A stretch of DNA of 29,687 bases, taken from REEB470 sp032117095. Its GTDB lineage: Bacteria > Bacillota > Bacilli > Paenibacillales > YIM-B00363. Positions 16,530-23,771 of this stretch are shown here, piece by piece. The number at the start of each line of letters is the position of its first letter. Position 1 is the first letter of the stretch. The notes under the pieces are model-generated. The model did no database searches. It was not told the origin of the DNA and saw nothing but the letters and a program-made list of their open reading frames with translations. The DNA lies in the NCBI GenBank assembly GCA_032117095.1, contig JAULZZ010000123.1:1-29687 (forward strand), in the 5' to 3' direction. A program made the translations under genes and the position numbers.

Positions 16530-17587
16530 GGGTCATGCCCCTCCTTGTGTAGTTCTCCTGCTTGTCGATGCCCACGAGAAAATTGATGGGATAATTCGGC
16601 TGTAAACTGTTGCAATACGGCAATGACGCGACGATAGTCCATCCGAACCGGTCCGAGTACACCGATCATGCCCATCGCATCGTCATCGATCGTATACGAA
16701 GCCGTGATCATGCTACAATCGTGAATGGCCTGCCACGAAAACTCTTCGCCAATCTTGACATGAATCCCTTGTGGTACGTTGGCAAACACTTTACGCCACG
16801 ATTGTGCTTGATCAAGCGTGTCCAAAAGATCACGCACTTTTTCGACACTCTGAAACTCACTATGACGCAACATATTTTTCGCCCCGCCCCACACGAACCG
16901 TTCCGTCCCGTCGCGTGTAAACAGCGCATCAATGAGTCCATTGAGCTCTTCATAGTCTGCAATGTGGAGCGTTAGCTCGGCCATGAGCTCCTTCTCAATC
17001 TTCTGACGCAAACGGGAAAGTGGAACCCCTCGCAATTTATCGTTCATCAAACGGACAAACTGCTCCACGTGCTGCAACGACACACCATTGGGCAACCGCA
17101 CCGTACGATTTTCTACGTGCCCCGTATTCGTGACCAATAAAGCGACCGCAGTTTCATCTGCAATCGGGATGAGTTGTATCGAAGCCAACGTATGGTGACG
17201 TGTCTCTGGCCCTAAGACGACCGCCGTGTATTGGGTAAGCTGGGATAACACTTGCGTCGCATGCTGTATGACTTGTTGCATCTCATCAATACGGTGCGCA
17301 AAAAAAGACTTCACTTTCTCTTTCTCGTGATCGGTCAACATCCCGGGGCTGAGCAAATAATCCACGTAGTAGCGATACCCTTTTTGGGAGGGCACGCGTC
17401 CAGAAGACGGATGCGGTTGCTCGAGATACCCCAACGCTTCGAGATCAGACATGTCATTGCGTATCGTCGCCGGACTACACCCAATCTCTGTATGCTTCGA
17501 CACACTGCGTGAACCGATCGGTTCGGCACACCGTATAAAGTCATCGATGACAACAGTCAATATATACTTTTGGCGTTCGGTTAACAC
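16517..17587 (-). CDS. hrcA: Heat-inducible transcription repressor HrcA
   Basis: HrcA binds CIRCE and represses class I heat-shock genes, needing GroEL for full activity. The 356 residues begin (M)LTERQKYILTVVIDDF, followed by a winged-helix DNA-binding domain (PIGSRSVSKH, CSPATIRNDMSDLEALGYL, then HPSSGRVPSQKGYRYYVD), and a C-terminal dimerisation region ending in IGVLGPVRMDYRRVIAVL. The GTG at 17587 is chosen because GGGGGG lies about 8 nt upstream and the protein then begins where HrcA proteins normally do. A CIRCE element lies 67 nt upstream, so the gene is autoregulated and leads grpE and dnaK. Confidence 0.97.
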   Translation of the reverse strand: MLTERQKYILTVVIDDFIRCAEPIGSRSVSKHTEIGCSPATIRNDMSDLEALGYLEQPHPSSGRVPSQKGYRYYVDYLLSPGMLTDHEKEKVKSFFAHRIDEMQQVIQHATQVLSQLTQYTAVVLGPETRHHTLASIQLIPIADETAVALLVTNTGHVENRTVRLPNGVSLQHVEQFVRLMNDKLRGVPLSRLRQKIEKELMAELTLHIADYEELNGLIDALFTRDGTERFVWGGAKNMLRHSEFQSVEKVRDLLDTLDQAQSWRKVFANVPQGIHVKIGEEFSWQAIHDCSMITASYTIDDDAMGMIGVLGPVRMDYRRVIAVLQQFTAELSHQFSRGHRQAGELHKEGHDPWNR

Positions 17588-17653
17588 GTGTGCTCTCCCC
17601 CCTCTCGTATCGCACGAATGCACTTCGTTGTCATACAATGGATGCCGAAAATG

Positions 17654-17680
17654 TTAGCACTCACACGCAAAGAGTGCCAA
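17654..17680 (-). promoter_or_regulatory. CIRCE operator (HrcA binding site)
   Basis: The inverted repeat TTAGCACTC, 9 nt, GAGTGCCAA on the plus strand differs from the consensus (TTAGCACTC-N9-GAGTGCTAA) at a single base. It lies just downstream of the -10 box, covering the expected transcription start of hrcA, as in other class I heat-shock operons. Confidence 0.97.
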
Positions 17681-17689
17681 ACTATTCGT

Positions 17690-17718
17690 ATCGTAACGCA
17701 TCTCATTGACGTTGTCAA
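17690..17718 (-). promoter_or_regulatory. Sigma-A promoter of the hrcA operon
   Basis: On the minus strand TTGACA (perfect -35, 17713-17718), a 17-bp spacer, and TACGAT (17690-17695). The start would fall near 17683, at the edge of CIRCE. The -35 is part of a palindrome, TTGACAACGTCAA. The stretch from 17719 to 17875 shows no other clear element. Confidence 0.85.
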
Positions 17719-17875
17719 GACCATGCTTACGAAGATGACGCACAAGAAAAATGCCTTTGCTGTCCCTGATTTCTCAATGCGAAAACACCGATGAATTTAC
17801 AGTTTATGCGAATTCCTTATTGAGCACATCTATATCGATCGTTCCCTTTTGCGTCGAACTGTACTGCAATCTTGA

Positions 17876-17890
17876 ATCGTATTATACGAT
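17876..17890. promoter_or_regulatory. Palindrome ATCGTAT-N-ATACGAT just after the GNAT stop
   Basis: A perfect 7-bp inverted repeat with a one-base centre lies 5 bp past the GNAT stop codon. On the minus strand its centre contains TATAAT, a perfect -10 hexamer, but there is no matching -35. It could be an operator, a weak promoter, or chance. Confidence 0.3.
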
Positions 17891-17895
17891 CCATT

Positions 17896-18381
17896 TTACC
17901 CCTCCGCTGGGGACTTTATATCGAGTTTGCGCACGACGGCAATTTCATCGCACTGGTGTTGTTTGGGACAATGAATGCAGTCACGCCATACTTTTTCAGG
18001 GAAAATTTCTTTGTGCACGACAACAAAGCCATTGCGCAGAAAAAAATCCACCTCGTACGTCAACGCCATCACCGTAGAAATGCCCATCGTTTGCGCTTTG
18101 CAAATGAGTTGTGTGATGAGCTGTCGTCCAAGGCCACGCCCCTTATACGCCACATCCAGTCCAAGCGAACGAATTTCCACGAGATCTGCGCCAAGTCGTG
18201 TCAATGAACCACAGCCGATCACGTGGGCATCCGCCATGGCAACGACAAACGAATCCCAATGCCGTAAAATCGTTTCACGCGACCGTGGCAACATAATTCC
18301 CAACGCCGCATAATGGGCGATCAGTTTCGTGATGCCCTCCACATCGTCAATCACCGCTGGGCGACACACGACATCGTCCAT
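17896..18381 (-). CDS. GNAT family N-acetyltransferase, ArgA-like
   Basis: The 161-residue protein is a single GNAT domain close to the acetyltransferase part of ArgA. It has VVAMADAHVIGCGSL (46-60), LVEIRSLGLD (67-76), the acetyl-CoA loop YKGRGLGRQLI (79-89), and MALTYEVDFFLRNGF (105-119). The tail has KVWRDCIHCPKQHQCDEIAV with cysteines 135, 138 and 144, a signature common in this subgroup. Stand-alone ArgA-like GNATs include short N-acetylglutamate synthases of arginine synthesis, but the substrate cannot be read from sequence and no arg gene is nearby. AAAGGAG stands upstream of the ATG at 18381, 18 nt after hemW, so it is likely cotranscribed with lepA-hemW. Family is sure; substrate is uncertain. 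Confidence 0.85.
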   Translation of the reverse strand: MDDVVCRPAVIDDVEGITKLIAHYAALGIMLPRSRETILRHWDSFVVAMADAHVIGCGSLTRLGADLVEIRSLGLDVAYKGRGLGRQLITQLICKAQTMGISTVMALTYEVDFFLRNGFVVVHKEIFPEKVWRDCIHCPKQHQCDEIAVVRKLDIKSPAEG

Positions 18382-18399
18382 GAATATCTTTCTCCTTTA

Positions 18400-19599
18400 T
18401 TATATGGTTTGCACCCGAGACGAGACGTTCTGTTGCCCGCTGTGCTCCAAAAATGCCCCGAAAACGTCATTGCCGAAAAACAATCCCGCTTCTGTAAGCG
18501 CGATCCCACCAACGGTACGACAGAGCCACTTGCGTGCGAGAAGGCGTTCGATGACTTCGCCAAACAGTGTCTCCCATGACATGCCAAATTGGGCGATAAA
18601 ATCTGCTTGCGTCACGCCAGCACACAAGCGCAATCCGACCATCATAAAATCTTCCATGGCTTCTTTCGGCGATACGTCTTGCGTGTCGGCACGGGGCAAC
18701 TGACGTTGCGCCGCATCAATGTATGCTGCCACTCCTTTGATGTTCATATGGCGAGTACCACGCACGTACCCATGTGCCCCCGCTCCGATGCCATAATAAC
18801 TTTCATTGCGCCAATACACGCAGTTGTGTGCGGAGGCATACCCTGGTTTTGCAAAGTTACTCACTTCATACTGTGCATATCCATGTTCGGTCGTCATCGT
18901 CCGAATGCGCTCATACATCTCGACTTCTTCGTCTTCGGAAGGCAATGGCAACTCGCCTCTCTGATACAGCTGATAAAACCGTGTTTGTTCCTCTACCTTT
19001 AGCCCATAAATAGACAAGTGAGGCACGTCCAATGCCAATGCAGACGCCACACTTTGCGCCAATGTATGCACCGTTTGATTGGGCAATCCGTACATCAAAT
19101 CGAGTGAAATGTTCGTAAACCCCACTGCGCGCGCTTGCGCCACACTCGTATACACGTCTGCTTGCCCATGGATGCGTCCGAGTGTTTGCAACAAAGCAGG
19201 GTCAAACGACTGTACACCAAAGCTCAGCCGATTTACGCCCCCCTCTTTCATCGCACACAACTTTTCTTGGCTCGTCGTGCCGGGGTTTGCTTCCATGGTC
19301 ACTTCGACGTCACCACCCCCTCGCCCCCGCAAAAAATACGTGCGAATGTTTGCAAGCAGGCGTTGTAACTGCGCAGGCGTGAGCACCGTTGGTGTCCCCC
19401 CACCAATAAAAACGGTGTCTATGCGTTGGGGTACAACTGCGTGGACCGTGCGTGCCATCTCGTTCTCTAACGCATCCAAATACGCTTCGACAGGTTGTCC
19501 CGCATGCACGACGGAGTTAAAATCACAGTAATGACATTTGTTCGTACAAAAAGGAATGTGCACATAAAGCGCATGGGGCGTTTCGACCTTGTGACGCAT
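18400..19599 (-). CDS. hemW: Radical SAM heme chaperone HemW
   Basis: HemW binds heme and delivers it to target proteins; it was formerly mistaken for coproporphyrinogen oxidase HemN. The 399 residues begin MRHKVETPHALYVHIPFC, and the radical-SAM cluster is Cys18-x3-Cys22-x2-Cys25 followed by Asp-Phe. The CxxxCxxCxF form, rather than CxxxCxxCxC, is what separates HemW from true HemN. Other marks are FIGGGTPT, NRLSFGVQSF, and SLDLMYGLPNQT. The ATG at 19599 follows GGGAGG with about 10-nt spacing. It lies 55 nt after lepA, the usual bacilli order (lepA-hemW-hrcA). Confidence 0.95.
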   Translation of the reverse strand: MRHKVETPHALYVHIPFCTNKCHYCDFNSVVHAGQPVEAYLDALENEMARTVHAVVPQRIDTVFIGGGTPTVLTPAQLQRLLANIRTYFLRGRGGGDVEVTMEANPGTTSQEKLCAMKEGGVNRLSFGVQSFDPALLQTLGRIHGQADVYTSVAQARAVGFTNISLDLMYGLPNQTVHTLAQSVASALALDVPHLSIYGLKVEEQTRFYQLYQRGELPLPSEDEEVEMYERIRTMTTEHGYAQYEVSNFAKPGYASAHNCVYWRNESYYGIGAGAHGYVRGTRHMNIKGVAAYIDAAQRQLPRADTQDVSPKEAMEDFMMVGLRLCAGVTQADFIAQFGMSWETLFGEVIERLLARKWLCRTVGGIALTEAGLFFGNDVFGAFLEHSGQQNVSSRVQTI

Positions 19600-19654
19600 G
19601 ACACGCCTTCCTCCCTGCAATGTGTGAATGAAGCACGTACGTGTGCACAAGAAG

Positions 19655-21460
19655 TTACGGATCGATTTTTAAGATGGCCATGAATGCCTCTTGGGGCAAC
19701 TCGACCGCCCCGACTTGTTTCATCCGTTTTTTACCTTCTTTTTGTTTTTCTAATAATTTGCGTTTGCGTGTGATGTCTCCGCCATAACATTTGGCAAGTA
19801 CGTTTTTGCGCATCGCCTTCACGGTTTCGCGGGCAATAATTTTTTGACCGACGGCGGCTTGAATCGGGACTTCAAACATGTGTCGCGGGATGATGTCTTT
19901 GAGCTTCTCGCACAACGTTCTCCCGCGATGATACGATTGGTCACGGTGCACAATAAATGACAACGCATCGACTTTTTCGGCATTGAGCAAGATGTCGAGT
20001 TTTACTAGATTAGAACGTTTGTAGCCATTGAGCTCGTAATCAAAAGAGGCGTACCCACGCGTCCGTGATTTGAGTTGATCAAAAAAATCATACACGATTT
20101 CTGCCAATGGAATGTCGTATTTTAGCGTCACCCGTGAGGCGTCCAAGTACGCCATGTCCAAAAACTCTCCCCGCTTCGTCTGGCACAACTCCATGATCGC
20201 TCCTACGTACGTTTGGGGGACGAGAATCGAAGCGACGACGTACGGCTCTTCGATATATTCAATCTTTTGGGGATCCGGCATCAACGCAGGGTTGTCGATG
20301 GACACCGTCTCCCCATTCGTCATTGTCACGTGGAATACCACACTCGGCGCTGTCGTAAGCAACGGAATATGAAATTCGCGCTCAATGCGCTCTTGGAGAA
20401 TTTCCATGTGCAGTAACCCGAGAAACCCGCAACGAAAGCCAAATCCCAGCGCTTGTGATGTCTCTGGTTCGTATTGCAACGACGAGTCGTTGAGCTCCAA
20501 CTTTTCTAATGCTTCACGCAATGCCGTATAATCGTTCGTATCGATCGGATATAGCCCGCAAAACACCATCGGATTGAGGCGACGATACCCTGGCAAAGCA
20601 AGTGCTGTCGGATTGTGGGCATCGGTGATCGTATCCCCTACCCGTGTATCCTTCACGTTTTTGATCCCTGCGACGATAAAACCGACATCTCCAGCATACA
20701 GTGCGTCCACACGCGTCATTTTGGGACGAAATGCCCCAACTTCGATGACCTGAAACGTCTTATCCGTCGCCATAAAACGAATGTGCGACCCTGTTCGAAT
20801 CACGCCATCGACCATTCGGACGTAGACGATGACCCCTTTGTACGCATCATAGTGCGAATCAAAAATTAACGCTTTCGTCGGCAAGCCCGGGTCGCCTTGG
20901 GGGGGAGGAATGCGCTGGACGATTTGTTCTAAGATGTCATGAATGCCGACCCCTGTTTTGCCCGATGCGAGTACTGCGTCTTGGGCATCGAGTCCGATCA
21001 CCGTCTCAATTTCTTGACGCACCCGTGGGGGATCGGCACTCGGCAAGTCGATCTTGTTGATCACAGGAAGAATTTCTAGCGCATTGTCCAACGCCAAATA
21101 CACATTGGCCAATGTCTGCGCTTCGATCCCTTGTGCGGCATCGACGACGAGAATCGCCCCTTCGCATGCTGCCAAACTCCGAGAAACTTCATACGTAAAA
21201 TCGACGTGTCCGGGGGTATCGATCAAATTTAGCGTATATGTCTCCCCGTTGTCTGCCCGATAACTCAAGCGTACGGCTTGCAACTTAATCGTAATGCCCC
21301 GCTCCCGCTCCAAATCCATCGTATCTAGCAACTGTTCTTGCATCTCCCGTTGTTCGATCGCACCCGTATACTCTAAAATGCGATCGGCGAGGGTAGATTT
21401 CCCATGGTCGATATGAGCAATAATACAAAAATTACGAACATGCGATTGTGCATCCGACAA
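19655..21460 (-). CDS. lepA: Elongation factor 4 (LepA), TTG start
   Basis: A ribosome-associated translational GTPase (back-translocase or biogenesis factor). The 601 residues have the G motifs AHIDHGKST, RGITIK, DTPGHVDF and NKIDLPSADP, then EF-G-like domains II, III and V, and the LepA-specific C-terminus rich in lysine (KRKLLEKQKEGKKRMKQVG). The start must be the TTG at 21460: the protein then begins (M)SDAQSHVRNFCIIAHIDHG as LepA proteins do, GAGGTGA stands about 7 nt upstream, and the only codons between it and an in-frame TGA are GGT GAC CGT TCA. A TTG start with a modest ribosome binding site suggests low or coupled translation. Confidence 0.96.
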   Translation of the reverse strand: MSDAQSHVRNFCIIAHIDHGKSTLADRILEYTGAIEQREMQEQLLDTMDLERERGITIKLQAVRLSYRADNGETYTLNLIDTPGHVDFTYEVSRSLAACEGAILVVDAAQGIEAQTLANVYLALDNALEILPVINKIDLPSADPPRVRQEIETVIGLDAQDAVLASGKTGVGIHDILEQIVQRIPPPQGDPGLPTKALIFDSHYDAYKGVIVYVRMVDGVIRTGSHIRFMATDKTFQVIEVGAFRPKMTRVDALYAGDVGFIVAGIKNVKDTRVGDTITDAHNPTALALPGYRRLNPMVFCGLYPIDTNDYTALREALEKLELNDSSLQYEPETSQALGFGFRCGFLGLLHMEILQERIEREFHIPLLTTAPSVVFHVTMTNGETVSIDNPALMPDPQKIEYIEEPYVVASILVPQTYVGAIMELCQTKRGEFLDMAYLDASRVTLKYDIPLAEIVYDFFDQLKSRTRGYASFDYELNGYKRSNLVKLDILLNAEKVDALSFIVHRDQSYHRGRTLCEKLKDIIPRHMFEVPIQAAVGQKIIARETVKAMRKNVLAKCYGGDITRKRKLLEKQKEGKKRMKQVGAVELPQEAFMAILKIDP

Positions 21461-21472
21461 TGAACGGTCACC

Positions 21473-21547
21473 TCATTTTGGGTGTTGATACGCATGGGAA
21501 ATCAAAGTGATGATCTCATTGGCATGCGTATGATACGAAGTCCACAC
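21473..21547 (-). CDS. Candidate 24-codon leader ORF upstream of lepA
   Basis: GGAGG (21556-21560) lies 8 nt before a GTG at 21547. The frame begins MWTSYHTHAN, ends YQHPK and stops at TGA (21475-21473), inside the lepA ribosome binding region. It is in the same frame as lepA, 15 nt from the TTG. Perfect 9-bp inverted arms (21488-21496 and 21523-21531) with a 26-nt loop lie inside it. It may be a leader peptide coupling translation into lepA, or chance. Confidence 0.35.
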   Translation of the reverse strand: MWTSYHTHANEIITLISHAYQHPK

Positions 21548-21571
21548 TGCGTGTTCCTCCGTATTTCATAA

Positions 21572-21674
21572 CAAAAACGATGTGAATACTTATTTCTTAT
21601 TGGTTAAAAACCTCTTTGCTTTCTCGTAAAAGGAAACGCTCTGCATAGATGTTTTTAATCCGTGTTTCGTATTA
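21572..21674 (+). repeat. Dispersed intergenic repeat, copy C (about 103 bp)
   Basis: The third copy of the element at 645-746 and 13003-13104, here on the plus strand between hfq and lepA. It contains GATGTGAATAC, TATTGGTTAAAAACC, TTTCTCGTAAAAGG, CTCTGCATAGATG, TTTTTAATCCGTG and TTTCGTAT, with one extra base relative to copy A. Confidence 0.82.
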
Positions 21675-21681
21675 GTGTCAA
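21652..21681 (-). promoter_or_regulatory. Weak candidate promoter for lepA at the repeat edge
   Basis: A perfect TTGACA on the minus strand (21676-21681) lies 17-18 bp before TTAAAA/TAAAAA, which is inside repeat copy C. A second TTGACA starts 17 bp further upstream (21693-21698). The -10 match is poor (3-4 of 6). Confidence 0.25.
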
Positions 21682-21707
21682 TCCATACGACCTGTCAATG
21701 AAACTAC

Positions 21708-21727
21708 TTTTTGCTTTCATGCAAAAA
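21708..21727 (-). promoter_or_regulatory. A/U-rich hairpin downstream of hfq
   Basis: UUUUUGC and GCAAAAA form a 7-bp stem with a 6-nt loop (AUGAAA in the RNA), 28 nt past the hfq stop. It lacks the G+C-rich stem and trailing U tract of a standard terminator, so its ability to terminate is doubtful. Confidence 0.35.
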
Positions 21728-21754
21728 ACAGTCGGTCTCACGATGCGATTTGGA

Positions 21755-22006
21755 TTAGGTGGACGTGTCGGGTTCAGCGGGCGTTTCGGCATATAACATC
21801 ACAGGGCGAGATGGGACAAACGTTGAAATCGCATGTTTGTAAATGAGCTGTTGGCGTCCTTCGCTCTCCACGATGACCGTGAAATTATCAAAAGCACGAA
21901 TGTGCCCCCGAATTTGGAACCCATTGACCAAATAAATGACTACCATGTTCGCTTCCTTACGTAAGGCATTCAAATAATGATCTTGTAACACTGTCATGCG
22001 ATTCAT
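21755..22006 (-). CDS. hfq: RNA chaperone Hfq
   Basis: A small Sm-like hexameric protein that binds A- and U-rich RNA and can assist small RNAs. The 83 residues carry Sm1 (VVIYLVNGFQIRGHIRAFDNFTV in outline) and the diagnostic Sm2 YKHAISTFVPSR, with a short acidic tail typical of Bacillota. Two ATGs are available. The one at 22012 lies almost on the ribosome binding site GGGGGAG, while the one at 22006 has 7-nt spacing and is chosen. It is 53 nt after miaA, the classic miaA-hfq pairing. Confidence 0.95.
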   Translation of the reverse strand: MNRMTVLQDHYLNALRKEANMVVIYLVNGFQIRGHIRAFDNFTVIVESEGRQQLIYKHAISTFVPSRPVMLYAETPAEPDTST

Positions 22007-22059
22007 CGACATACTCCCCCTTAATCTTCGCAATACACGTAGACACGCCCTACGCCCAG

Positions 22060-23028
22060 CTAAAAGTGTAGCCCCATTATAGCACACATGCGACCTACAT
22101 GAACATGCGACTGCGTCGAATCCGTCACATCGATCCACGTGATTGCCTGCATTGTGCGAAACCATGAAAGTTGTCGTTTTGCATACCGTCTCGTATTTCT
22201 TTGGATGTCTGCGATCACGTCTTCTTTTGTGCTGCTTCCCGCTACGCATGCACGCCACTCTTTGTACCCTATCGCCTGATACGCTGGGCTTGTAGGGTCG
22301 TGAAACTGTGAAAACAACGCACAGGCTTCGGCTTCTAATCCGTGATGCACCATTTCTTCCACCCGCGCGTCTATGCGCGCATAAAGTTTTTCCCGCGCCA
22401 TGGTCAAACCAATCATGCATAACGTGTACGGAGATTGCTGTTGCTGTTTGTCTGCGGTGCGTTGGACGTGCCCCTGTGTTTCCCAGAGTTCGAGTGCACG
22501 TACGAGGCGCAACCGATCGTGCGGATGTATTCGTGAGGCGGCTTGTGTGTTGCGTTGGCACAGCGCGGCATAAAGTGCATCGTCCCCGTGTTCATGGGCA
22601 TACGCATACCAGCGTTGGCGCACGTCTGGGTCGCCTTTCGTATGCAGTGCGTAGTCATACACGACAGAGGCGATGTACAACCCACTCCCACCGACTAAAA
22701 CGGGCAGCCGCCCCCGTTGCTGAATGTCTGCGATACACGTTTTGGCCGCCTGTTGGTATGTTGCGACTGAAAAAGAATGTGTCGGCTCCACGAGGTCGAG
22801 CAAATGATGTCGCACTTTTGTGCGTTGTTCCTGCGTAGGTTTGGCCGTGCCGATGTCCATGTGGCGGTACACTTGCAACGCGTCCCCCGAGACAATTTCG
22901 ATCTCGACATCAGGAGCAACGTGTTCGGCGAGGGCGATGCTATATGCCGTTTTTCCTATCGCAGTCGGTCCGCATACGACGAGCAACGGGTTAGCACTGT
23001 CCCGTAGCGCATTCATGGTCTGTGTCAT
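22060..23028 (-). CDS. miaA: tRNA dimethylallyltransferase MiaA
   Basis: MiaA transfers a dimethylallyl group to N6 of A37 in tRNAs reading UNN codons. The 322 residues have the P-loop CGPTAIGKT (19-27), then SGDALQVYRHMDIGTAKPT, HHLLDLVEP, the LVGGSGLYI motif, and a C-terminal RNTRRYAKRQLSWFR that contacts the tRNA. The ATG at 23028 overlaps the upstream methyltransferase stop as ATGA, implying coupled translation. With MtaB also in the window, two A37 modification enzymes lie close together. Confidence 0.96.
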   Translation of the reverse strand: MTQTMNALRDSANPLLVVCGPTAIGKTAYSIALAEHVAPDVEIEIVSGDALQVYRHMDIGTAKPTQEQRTKVRHHLLDLVEPTHSFSVATYQQAAKTCIADIQQRGRLPVLVGGSGLYIASVVYDYALHTKGDPDVRQRWYAYAHEHGDDALYAALCQRNTQAASRIHPHDRLRLVRALELWETQGHVQRTADKQQQQSPYTLCMIGLTMAREKLYARIDARVEEMVHHGLEAEACALFSQFHDPTSPAYQAIGYKEWRACVAGSSTKEDVIADIQRNTRRYAKRQLSWFRTMQAITWIDVTDSTQSHVHVGRMCAIMGLHF

Positions 23029-23771
23029 CGGGCGATCACCCCATAGGCAATGCGTCTAGACGGCCACACGGTACACCCACAGGCAGCGAACAACGGGCTG
23101 TCTACGCGTGCTTTTATGACGACGGTTTTACGGGCGACACGGGTCGCTTTGGCGATCGTCTCTTCCGTAAGCTCCATCCGCTCTGCGACAAGACGCAACG
23201 CATCGAGCCCCGAAGACGCTTCGATCGGTTGGGAAAACATCGGATCAAAATATACGATATCGACACTGTCAGGAGGCATCGCCGCAATTCGTTCCCGATG
23301 GTCCCCCCACTCTACGGCAATGCGCCGCAAGGCAGTATCAAAAGCGGGAAAAGACGACGTATAGTGCTGCAATCCGTGATGCAACACGATCGCAACGGGC
23401 AAGGCGTGTTCGATCGCCGTGACTGTCGTGCGCTCGCCCCCTGCGAAGGAAAAAATGGCTGCATCGGCTCCCAAACCAGCTGTTGCATCCAGTACGGTAT
23501 CCCCGGGGGTGAATTTTGCCACTCGGAGCAACGCATCGCTTTCCCCTGAGGCAAGGCGTTTGGCACGCACCATCGCCATGCCCGGGTGGTAGATGAACGG
23601 TCGCTGGTCTCCTTGTACATAACGAACGTCCTGTGCGGTCACGACGAGTGCTGAAAAGGGCGTCGTCATGGTGTGTCGCGACACGTACCGAAGTCCCCAC
23701 GTTTGGGCGAGCATTTGTGCCCGAGACACCGTCTCCTTTGTCGGGCGTAGTGCGGTTGTGACGACGATCAT
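23025..23771 (-). CDS. Class I SAM-dependent methyltransferase, RsmJ-like
   Basis: The 248 residues include FIYHPGMAMVRAKRL, SAM-binding motif I VLDATAGLGADAAIFS (near 93-108), and VYFDPMF, whose DPxF/Y form matches the RsmJ (16S rRNA guanine-1516 N2) group. Bacillota homologues are usually annotated only as class I methyltransferases, so an rRNA guanine target is an inference from the family. It overlaps mutL and miaA by 4 nt on each side (ATGA), so it belongs to the mutS operon. Confidence 0.8.
   Translation of the reverse strand: MIVVTTALRPTKETVSRAQMLAQTWGLRYVSRHTMTTPFSALVVTAQDVRYVQGDQRPFIYHPGMAMVRAKRLASGESDALLRVAKFTPGDTVLDATAGLGADAAIFSFAGGERTTVTAIEHALPVAIVLHHGLQHYTSSFPAFDTALRRIAVEWGDHRERIAAMPPDSVDIVYFDPMFSQPIEASSGLDALRLVAERMELTEETIAKATRVARKTVVIKARVDSPLFAACGCTVWPSRRIAYGVIAR

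Noticed and set aside
645..21674. Direct repeats as a CRISPR array
   Set aside because: The copies are about 100 bp, diverged, in both orientations and kilobases apart, with no regular spacers and no cas genes.
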